Translations under genes and position numbers: made by a program
The notes under the pieces: generated by a model
The model's input: the letters and a program-made list of their open reading frames with translations, nothing else
Databases searched by the model: none
Told to the model about the DNA's origin: nothing
From: CAZKMM01 sp964553915
Lineage (GTDB): Bacteria; RBG-13-61-14; DRUE01
Length of the DNA stretch: 6,438 nt
NCBI GenBank assembly: GCA_964553915.1
Contig: CAZKMM010000128.1
Coordinates: 1 to 6,438, forward strand
Direction: 5' to 3'
Part shown: positions 1 through 5,561 of the stretch, one piece after another
Layout of the letters: each line of letters starts with the position of its first letter
Numbering within the stretch: the stretch's first letter is position 1

Positions 1-62
1 TTAAAATCCTTTGCTGATTTTTTATAAGAGTAATCATTGAGCAGGAATTTGCAAATAATCTT

Positions 63-91
63 TTGAAATTTTGCTTTGATTCAGCTATTTT
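63..91 (+). promoter_or_regulatory. Candidate sigma-70-type promoter for the DUF362 gene
   Basis: TTGAAA at 63-68 matches the -35 consensus at five of six positions. It is followed by a 17-base spacer and TATTTT at 86-91, which matches the -10 consensus at four of six. A transcript would start near position 98, immediately before the ribosome binding site at 99-104, so the 5' leader would be very short (about 13 bases). This arrangement also argues that the TTG at 63 belongs to the promoter and is not a start codon. The call rests on motif match alone; AT-rich sequence produces such matches by chance. Confidence 0.45.
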
Positions 92-98
92 CAGGGTT

Positions 99-104
99 GG
101 GAGG
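99..104 (+). promoter_or_regulatory. Shine-Dalgarno site that fixes the DUF362 start at 111
   Basis: GGGAGG lies six bases upstream of the ATG at 111 and is a good anti-16S match at ideal spacing. It supports the ATG at 111 over the in-frame TTG at 63, which has no such site and would add 16 residues (MKFCFDS...) that do not look like part of the DUF362 fold. Confidence 0.75.
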
Positions 105-110
105 ATAAAA

Positions 111-1388
111 ATGGCAAAGGTAGTAATTCAGGAGGTAAAAGCCGGGCTTTATTCCGCGGTCAAGGAACTCGCAGAAAAGTTGAATTTCCCCGAGCGGTTT
201 TCGGGCAAAAAAAGGATTTTTATCAAGCCGAATTTGATTGACTTTCGCAAGGAATGTTATACCTCGCCGGTGGTAATCTCTGCGGTGATTGAGCTTTTAA
301 AAGAGTTTTTCTCCGGAGAAATTTATCTGATGGAAAATTCCACTCAGGGGAATATTACCCGGGTGGTGGTTCGGGTTCTGGGGCTGGAGCGAATTTTAAA
401 ATCTTATGGAGTAAAGATTCTCTATTTAGATGAGGAGCCGACCCGGGAAATTAAGCTGGGAAAAGACCAGCTCCTGCTCCGCTTTCCCAGGATTCTTTTT
501 CAGCGTTTGATTGAGGAGCGGGAGGAGAATCTTTATCTTTCCCTCCCCAGGCTCAAAACCCACAGTATGACCACTGTGACCCTGAGCATCAAGAACCAGA
601 TGGGGCTTTTATATCATAAAGACCGCCAGCTCCGGCATAATTATCAACTCCATCAATTTCTGGCAGATTTGTATGAATTTATTCGTCCAGACCTGGTGAT
701 AATAGATGGCTTAAAAGCGGTATATCACGGTCATTATCCACTGGAGAAGAAGCTGGATAAATATCTGGCAGAGCTTAATCTCTTAATTGCTGGAGATGAC
801 CCGCTGGCAGTGGATGTGGTGGGAGCCAGGATTCTGGGATATTCTCTGGAGGAGGTGGAGCATCTTCGTCTTTCTGCCCAGAAGAAGCTGGGAGAAGCAG
901 AGCTGGAAAAGATAGAGCTGGAAGGTGATTTGAGCCGGTTTCAAACCCGCTATCCCTATCAAATCATCGGCGATTTTCCTCCCAGGGTAAAAATTATTCA
1001 AGGAAAAGAAAGAGCCTGCATAGAGGGGTGCAAAAACAATACCCTGATGGTCCTGGAGATGCTTTATGTTGACCATAACGGGCAGGGAGAGTTTAACCTG
1101 ATTTTTGGAAAGGGATTTGAGGAAAATGAGCTGGAGGAGTTAAATCCCGGTCCGATTCTTCTGGTGGGTCCCTGTGCCATAGAGGAGCTGGAAGAAAAGC
1201 TCAGGGAGAAATATCCCAGGAAAAAAATTTATACGGTCAATTCTCACAATGCCCTGGCAGGAGTGACCAAAATCCTGATGAAACTGATGGGTGTAGGGGT
1301 TTTTCAGGTTGCACCTCTGCGAGCGGATTTAATCCGGGCACTGCTCAGCGCCCGTCTCCACCGCACCACCGCCTTAACTCCGCTTTAA
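111..1388 (+). CDS. DUF362 family protein with a cysteine-bearing C-terminal domain
   Basis: This 425-residue protein belongs to the DUF362 family, whose biochemical role is poorly defined; many members carry iron-sulfur ferredoxin modules. Family landmarks are KPN at 39-41, the LPRLKTH block (145-151) followed by SIKNQMG (159-165), IIDG (197-200) and GDDPLAVD (228-235). There is no CxxCxxCxxxC ferredoxin motif. After about residue 292 comes a separate domain of roughly 130 residues with C303-x3-C307, GKG (333-335), GPC355 and SHNALAGVT (378-386). The only other cysteine is C49. I recall related C-terminal domains in other DUF362 proteins with a CxxC, a GxCA and a final GCPP motif; here the last is missing. 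No signal peptide or clear membrane segment is visible, so a cytoplasmic location is likely. The start at 111 is set by GGGAGG at 99-104. The gene stands alone and converges on the rhomboid gene. The family call is firm; the function is unknown. Confidence 0.85.
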   Translation: MAKVVIQEVKAGLYSAVKELAEKLNFPERFSGKKRIFIKPNLIDFRKECYTSPVVISAVIELLKEFFSGEIYLMENSTQGNITRVVVRVLGLERILKSYGVKILYLDEEPTREIKLGKDQLLLRFPRILFQRLIEEREENLYLSLPRLKTHSMTTVTLSIKNQMGLLYHKDRQLRHNYQLHQFLADLYEFIRPDLVIIDGLKAVYHGHYPLEKKLDKYLAELNLLIAGDDPLAVDVVGARILGYSLEEVEHLRLSAQKKLGEAELEKIELEGDLSRFQTRYPYQIIGDFPPRVKIIQGKERACIEGCKNNTLMVLEMLYVDHNGQGEFNLIFGKGFEENELEELNPGPILLVGPCAIEELEEKLREKYPRKKIYTVNSHNALAGVTKILMKLMGVGVFQVAPLRADLIRALLSARLHRTTALTPL

Positions 1389-1404
1389 ATTTAAGCGAGT
1401 TTTT
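1381..1404 (+). terminator. Possible weak intrinsic terminator after the DUF362 gene
   Basis: CGCTT (1381-1385) can pair with AAGCG (1393-1397) across a seven-base AT-only loop, followed two bases later by TTTTT (1400-1404). The stem overlaps the TAA stop at 1386-1388. Five base pairs are few for a terminator, so this is tentative, but the placement at the gene end and the T-run fit. Confidence 0.35.
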
Positions 1405-1458
1405 GAGATTGATTGATGAGCCTGGCTTGGGAATTTCCCGTTTGATTTTAAATTTAAG
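1384..1458. repeat. Two direct copies of a near-palindromic 12-mer in the convergent junction
   Basis: TTTAAATTTAAG occurs at 1384-1395 and again at 1447-1458, flanking the 76-base gap between the two convergent stop codons. The core is almost self-complementary (TTTAAATTTAAA), so it reads nearly the same on both strands. The gap also holds the 11-base palindrome GGGAATTTCCC at 1429-1439. The exact repeat is directly visible; any function is unknown and AT-rich chance is possible. Confidence 0.5.
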
Positions 1459-1460
1459 TT

Positions 1461-1477
1461 CCGCTCAATGGTAGCGG
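1461..1477 (-). terminator. Small hairpin at the end of the rhomboid gene, doubtful terminator
   Basis: On the minus strand CCGCT (1477-1473) can pair with AGCGG (1465-1461) around a seven-base loop. The hairpin spans the TGA stop at 1467-1465. The sequence downstream is AACTTAAATTTAAAA, with no real T-run, so it does not meet the usual intrinsic terminator pattern. It mirrors the hairpin over the stop codon of the convergent DUF362 gene. Confidence 0.2.
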
Positions 1478-2169
1478 TCCTGGTCTTGGGACTTATAAAC
1501 CTTGAAATGCTTTTTCCGCTCCCGCTCTGCCCTCCAGTATTTATAGCGGAAGCTCAATTTCCGAAAATCCCCTCTCCCCCGAAGATAAAAATAAGCAATT
1601 GCCATTCCGGAAATATGGGCAATGCTGGCAATTCCGCTTCTTCCTCCCCCAGCATATTGCACCGTGGCAAAAAGCTCCATTAAAGCAAAAATTAAAACCA
1701 TCCACTTCGCTTTGATGGGAAGAATAAAATTTAAATAGACCGTGCTGTTGGGAAAGAACAGGGCATAGCCTGCCAGCACTCCAAAGATGGCTCCGCTCGC
1801 TCCAATAATTATAGCTCCGCCCTGACCAAGAAGCTTATAAAACAATGCCGCAATTATCCCGGCTCCCACCCCACAAAGAAAATAAAACTTGAAAAACCGA
1901 TTATATCCCAGACTCCGCTCCAGGGCAGGACCGAAAAAGAAAAGAGCAATCATATTAAAGAAAAGATGAGCAAAATCTCCGTGAATAAATAAATAACTCA
2001 CCACCCGCCAGAGCTGAACCCGGAATAAGAACTGGTCAGGAATTAAAGCAAGCCAGCCAATAGCAAAAGTAGGGGCAAAGAGCCGAATCGCAAACAACAC
2101 CACATTAGCAACCAGCAGATAAAAAACTGCCGGGGTAAAAAGTCCTCCTCCGTAGCGAACTGGTCCCAT
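1465..2169 (-). CDS. Rhomboid family intramembrane serine protease
   Basis: This 234-residue polytopic membrane protein would cleave transmembrane segments of other proteins within the lipid bilayer. The catalytic dyad is visible: the serine is in GASGA (G123-A124-S125-G126) and the histidine is H185 in ASIAHISG. The H68-x3-N72 motif of the oxyanion region and the W54-R55 motif of the L1 loop are also present, so the enzyme should be active. Hydrophobic segments lie at about 11-31, 64-84, 91-112, 117-140, 154-172 and 179-196, matching the basic six-helix bacterial rhomboid core. A highly basic tail of about 38 residues (KYWRAERERKKHFK and beyond) follows the last helix and is probably cytoplasmic. 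The ATG at 2169 is three bases past the stop of the oxidoreductase gene and has no good Shine-Dalgarno site, so translation is probably coupled to that gene. It is the last gene of the minus-strand run. Its substrate cannot be inferred from context. Confidence 0.93.
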   Translation of the reverse strand: MGPVRYGGGLFTPAVFYLLVANVVLFAIRLFAPTFAIGWLALIPDQFLFRVQLWRVVSYLFIHGDFAHLFFNMIALFFFGPALERSLGYNRFFKFYFLCGVGAGIIAALFYKLLGQGGAIIIGASGAIFGVLAGYALFFPNSTVYLNFILPIKAKWMVLIFALMELFATVQYAGGGRSGIASIAHISGMAIAYFYLRGRGDFRKLSFRYKYWRAERERKKHFKVYKSQDQDRYH

Positions 2170-2172
2170 TTT

Positions 2173-4170
2173 TTATAATTTGCTTGCCACCAAAAAGCCT
2201 TCGTGGATGGCATCAATAATTTTTCTCGGCTCCTTGGCATCGCCGACCATTTCAAATTCTATCTCTGCTTTTTTCAATTCCTCTACCAGTTCCTGATTCG
2301 GCACCGAGCCCAGCGCCAGAACTACTGAATCTGCTGGCTCGCTCTTTTTCTCCCCTTCTACCTCATAAATAACTTCTCCGGGCTTGATTTCTACCACCCT
2401 GGCATTAGTGGTGGTTTTTACTCCCAGACGCCTCAGCTCCTGCAGAAGCACCCATCTGGTTGCCATCCCTAAATCCGGACCAATTTTAGGAAGCATCTCC
2501 AGAATCACTACCTGATGAGTTCCTTTGGTGCAAAGCTCATATAATTTCTCCGGGGTCTCTGCCTGATTTAAAAACAAAAACTTTAAAGTTTCTGCGGAAA
2601 TCGTGCCCTGGCTGGCAATATAGATTGCGGTTTCCACCCCGGTGGCACCCCCGCCTAAAACCGCAACTTTTTCTCCCAGCTCCACCTCCCCTTTTAAAAC
2701 CTCCCAGGCTTGGTGGACAAAATCCTGGTCAATTCCGGGAATGTTTGGCTTTATGGGAGAGGCACCACTGGCAACAATCACCCGGTCAAATCCTCCTTTT
2801 TCAATCTCCTGGGCAGTGGCTTTTTTATTTAACTTCACCTCAACTCCGAGGCGGGCAAGCTCGTGCTGGTAAAAATCAATCAGGCGGAGAAAATCTCTCC
2901 GTCCGGGAGGAGTTCCTGCCAGATGAATTTGTCCGCCGATTTTATCGCTTTCTTCCCAGAGCTCAACCTCATATCCCCGCTTTTTCAGAGTAATAGCAGA
3001 TTCGCATCCGCCCGGACCCGCACCAACAACCAGCACCTTCTTTTTTTCCTTGACAGGTTCTATCTTCCGCTCTCCTTCATAGCCAGCAAGCGGGTTAGCC
3101 AGACACTCCACTGACTTTCCACTAAAAAGCCGGTCCATACAGCCCTGCATACACCCAACGCAGGGACGAATCTCATCAAATCTACCTTCCTTTGCCTTGT
3201 TCGCCCACTCCGGGTCAGCAATCTGAGCTCTTCCGATACAAACCGCATCTGCCCATCCTTCCTGCAGGATTCTCTCCGCCTGAAGTGGATGATAGATGCG
3301 GTTAGCGCTAAAGACCGGCACCGAGACCTTGCGTTTGATGCCCAGAGCCAGATAAGTAAAAGCACCGGGCGGAACTGCCATTGGGAGCTGGGGTACCCGG
3401 GTCTCGTGCCATCCACCGGTAACATTGACTGCATCCAAGCCTTTTTCCACAAAAAGCCGGGCATATTCGCTCATAATCTCATTGTCATTTCCACCGGGCA
3501 TAAAATCATTTCCGCTCATTCTGATGGTCACGACATAATCATCACCAACTTTTTCCCGAATTTTCTCAATCGTTTCCAGAACAAATCTTGCCCGGTTTTC
3601 AAAGCTTCCGCCGTATTCATCGGTTCTCTGATTGGTGATTGGAGAAAGAAATTGATTAATCAGATAGCCCGCGCTTCCAATCAGCTCCACCCCATCTGCT
3701 CCGGCTTTTTTCGCCCGCAGAGCCGCTTGAGCAAATTTATCTTCTATTTCTAAAATTTCTTCTTTGCTCAATTCTCTTGGCTCTTCTTTGGTATATCTGC
3801 TTTTGACCGGACTGGGAGCAACCGCCTTTTGCCCGATGAGAAAAGAAAACTGATACCTTCCCGCATGGAAGAGCTGAAGAAAAAGTTTTGCCCCGTGCCT
3901 GTGCACCACCTCTGCCAGCTTCTCATAGCCGGGGATAAAACTATCATCATCAATTCCCAGCATCATTGGTCCTCCGCCAACAAAATCAATTCCCACTCCG
4001 CCGACAATAATCAAACCGCATCCGCCCTGAGCCCGGGCTTGGTAAAAATCCAGGAGCTTTTGATTAACCTTTCGCTCCGGGGTATAAGCCAAGCCAAATG
4101 CAGGCATCACAATCCGATTCCGGATTTCCAAATCTTTTATCTTAAGCGGAGTAAAAAGCCTTCTTAACAT
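2173..4170 (-). CDS. NADH:flavin oxidoreductase, FadH/enoate-reductase type (FMN, FAD, [4Fe-4S])
   Basis: This 665-residue protein has the architecture of E. coli 2,4-dienoyl-CoA reductase (672 residues), clostridial enoate reductases and BaiCD-type enzymes. Residues 1-330 form an old-yellow-enzyme TIM barrel with FMN-site features MPA (22-24), QLFHAGR (99-105), R217 and GRAQIADPEW (313-322). Y169 and H255 (GWHETR) match the Tyr166/His252 pair of E. coli FadH. C337-x2-C340-x3-C344-x11-C356 is the [4Fe-4S] ligand set with FadH spacing. From about 376 come two dinucleotide-binding motifs, GAGPGG (383-388, FAD) and GGGATG (506-511, pyridine nucleotide), and a C-terminal VGDA (642-645) that closes the FAD site. 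The expected role is NAD(P)H-dependent reduction of an activated C=C bond in the cytoplasm under anaerobic conditions. No acyl-CoA or bile-acid genes are nearby, so the substrate is open. A strong ribosome binding site precedes the ATG at 4170. Confidence 0.92.
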   Translation of the reverse strand: MLRRLFTPLKIKDLEIRNRIVMPAFGLAYTPERKVNQKLLDFYQARAQGGCGLIIVGGVGIDFVGGGPMMLGIDDDSFIPGYEKLAEVVHRHGAKLFLQLFHAGRYQFSFLIGQKAVAPSPVKSRYTKEEPRELSKEEILEIEDKFAQAALRAKKAGADGVELIGSAGYLINQFLSPITNQRTDEYGGSFENRARFVLETIEKIREKVGDDYVVTIRMSGNDFMPGGNDNEIMSEYARLFVEKGLDAVNVTGGWHETRVPQLPMAVPPGAFTYLALGIKRKVSVPVFSANRIYHPLQAERILQEGWADAVCIGRAQIADPEWANKAKEGRFDEIRPCVGCMQGCMDRLFSGKSVECLANPLAGYEGERKIEPVKEKKKVLVVGAGPGGCESAITLKKRGYEVELWEESDKIGGQIHLAGTPPGRRDFLRLIDFYQHELARLGVEVKLNKKATAQEIEKGGFDRVIVASGASPIKPNIPGIDQDFVHQAWEVLKGEVELGEKVAVLGGGATGVETAIYIASQGTISAETLKFLFLNQAETPEKLYELCTKGTHQVVILEMLPKIGPDLGMATRWVLLQELRRLGVKTTTNARVVEIKPGEVIYEVEGEKKSEPADSVVLALGSVPNQELVEELKKAEIEFEMVGDAKEPRKIIDAIHEGFLVASKL

Positions 4171-4182
4171 CTCCTCCCTCCT
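4171..4182 (-). promoter_or_regulatory. Very strong, tandem Shine-Dalgarno site of the oxidoreductase gene
   Basis: The minus strand reads AGGAGGGAGGAG directly before ATG, giving two overlapping GGAGG cores; the upstream core sits at a good spacing from the start. It is far stronger than what precedes the neighbouring nucleotidase and rhomboid genes, suggesting the oxidoreductase is translated independently and at a higher rate. Confidence 0.7.
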
Positions 4183-4200
4183 GTTAATTTTTTGTTTTTA

Positions 4201-4229
4201 ATCATAACCGCTTTTTCGGGAAAAATCTA
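4201..4229 (-). promoter_or_regulatory. Weak candidate internal promoter before the oxidoreductase gene
   Basis: In the 56-base gap between the nucleotidase and oxidoreductase genes the minus strand has TATGAT (4206-4201), one mismatch from the -10 consensus. Seventeen bases upstream is TAGATT (4229-4224), a poor -35 (three of six) that overlaps the nucleotidase TAG stop. It could give the last two genes their own transcript, but the match is weak. Confidence 0.2.
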
Positions 4230-5561
4230 TTTTGCCCAGAAAAACTTAATGCCCCGGTTCTGTTCTATTTGCTTGATAATAATATCCCGAAACAGCTCAG
4301 GATAAATTACCGGCGTCTCTGCCCCAGGAAATTCATTTATCTTTAAAAGAAAATCTATACTTCCCACCTGATAGCTCCTGTCCCATTCAATCCCGGGACC
4401 GCGTGAAAAATAAAGGTGCCGGGCAGATTTGAGCCGAAGCAGTTTTTTGCCAGATAGCTCAAATTTACAAACCCGGTCCTGAAAAGGCATTACATAATAA
4501 ATCATCCTCGGGGTAATTTTTCCCCGAAAGATTTTGCTTCTCACTCCGCCGGTGTTAATAATTCCAAACTCAGAACCGGTATATTTTTTGAGCAATTCAG
4601 CAAGCCAGTAGCCGAGGTAATCTTTGCTTAGAGTTCTCCAGGTTCTTCCAATCACCCGGTCAATATTCCGGGGAAGAATTTTTTCCTGCTCTAAAATGAG
4701 CTTTTCCACTTCCGGGTCTGGAGGAATTCTTTTGGTAATTTTAATCAGTCGGGCTTTAAAACCGCTGGCTTTTTTCTCTTTGGGGTGCCAGTAAAAGTCT
4801 ATTCTTCCCAGCCACCAGCCAAAATGCCCTGCCTGAGCAATTTTTACTCCTTTGACCTTGCGAAGCCCATTGATGGCGATTTCACTATGCCCTCCAATAA
4901 TTAGAGGAATTGCCTTTAGTTGATAGGCTAACTTTGTATCTTCCGCAATTCCCTGATGGGTGAGAAGAATAATTAAATCCGCTTTCCCGGAAAGTTGATG
5001 CTGAACCCGGCGCACCTCTGCCTCAGCAGGAAGAAAACTCAGCCCGGAAATCCCGGAAGGGTTAACTAAATTCGGGGTACGGGGATTTGCCACCCCGACC
5101 ACTGCCAGCCGAAACGAGCCGAGCTGGAAAATGGCATATTCCGGAGCAAAAGCTCTTCCCTGCTCATCCCGAAGATTGCAGGCTAAAATCGGAAAACGAG
5201 CAATTTCTTGATACCTTCGGGCTTGCTCCTTGCCCAGGTCAAACTCGTGGTTGCCATAAACCCCGGCAGAATAACCCACCGCATTCATTATCCGAACAAT
5301 CGCCTCTCCCCGGCTGTGAGTGGCAAGAGCACTTCCCACGGAAAAATCCCCAGCATCTAAAAGGATGGTATTAGGATTTTCCGCCCGAATCTCCTTAACC
5401 ACCTGAGCAATCCTTGCTAATCCCCCTCTTTTTTCCGGATAAGGAACCGCCCTTCCCTGAAGGTCATTGGTAAAAAGAATGGTGATTTTTTCTCCTGAAC
5501 TACGGGAACAGCCCAGAAAAATTCCGAGCAGAAAAAAGAGAAAAACTAATTTCTTTTTCAT
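4227..5561 (-). CDS. 5'-nucleotidase/UshA-family metallophosphoesterase lipoprotein
   Basis: This 444-residue, probably membrane-anchored extracytoplasmic enzyme belongs to the family that hydrolyses nucleotides or related phosphoesters. A lipoprotein signal (MKKK, hydrophobic 5-16, cysteine 18 in IFLGC) opens the protein. The metallophosphoesterase domain (about 25-260) has TNDLQG (31-36), LDAGD (68-72), GNHEFD (103-108, including the catalytic H105 and D108), LTHQG (200-204) and GGHSE (223-227). The C-terminal 5'-nucleotidase domain (about 300-440) has INTGGVR (335-341), GKIT (347-350) and PFQD (359-362). Compared with UshA, two ligands of one metal site differ: the His of NDxH is Q35, and the residue after GHS is E227 where Gln or His is usual. 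The GGDGY-type motif near the C terminus is not visible. Metal preference and substrate are therefore uncertain. The start codon overlaps the aminotransferase stop by ATGA, with only a weak upstream TTGAG, implying translational coupling. Confidence 0.88.
   Translation of the reverse strand: MKKKLVFLFFLLGIFLGCSRSSGEKITILFTNDLQGRAVPYPEKRGGLARIAQVVKEIRAENPNTILLDAGDFSVGSALATHSRGEAIVRIMNAVGYSAGVYGNHEFDLGKEQARRYQEIARFPILACNLRDEQGRAFAPEYAIFQLGSFRLAVVGVANPRTPNLVNPSGISGLSFLPAEAEVRRVQHQLSGKADLIILLTHQGIAEDTKLAYQLKAIPLIIGGHSEIAINGLRKVKGVKIAQAGHFGWWLGRIDFYWHPKEKKASGFKARLIKITKRIPPDPEVEKLILEQEKILPRNIDRVIGRTWRTLSKDYLGYWLAELLKKYTGSEFGIINTGGVRSKIFRGKITPRMIYYVMPFQDRVCKFELSGKKLLRLKSARHLYFSRGPGIEWDRSYQVGSIDFLLKINEFPGAETPVIYPELFRDIIIKQIEQNRGIKFFWAK

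Noticed and set aside
1..62. Possible remnant of an upstream gene or small RNA.
   Set aside because: It is AT-rich with no coding signal, conserved structure or strong hairpin; it is too short to assign.
63..110. In-frame TTG start at 63 giving a DUF362 protein 16 residues longer.
   Set aside because: It has no ribosome site, overlaps the -35-like element, and GGGAGG at 99-104 is ideally placed for ATG 111.
783..1076. A 97-codon minus-strand frame inside the DUF362 gene.
   Set aside because: It is antisense to strongly coding sequence and has no recognisable motif.
1429..1439. GGGAATTTCCC followed by GTTTGATTTT as a terminator.
   Set aside because: A real hairpin would have only a three-base-pair stem once a loop is allowed, which is too weak.
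2043..2255. A 70-codon minus-strand frame bridging the oxidoreductase end and the rhomboid start.
   Set aside because: It is an out-of-frame shadow of both genes, which are each intact in their own frames.
2470..2620. Stretch between the NAD-binding motif and the following strand of the oxidoreductase (residues about 518-552) as a novel insertion.
   Set aside because: FadH has an insert at the same place, and similar stretches are familiar from anaerobic enoate-reductase-like proteins, so it is a family trait.
3289..3753. A 154-codon plus-strand open frame opposite the oxidoreductase gene.
   Set aside because: It lies wholly within the well-supported minus-strand gene, its translation resembles no family, and it has no ribosome site. 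The other antisense frames at 2625-3114, 3829-4167, 5087-5374 and 5963-6374 are rejected for the same reason.
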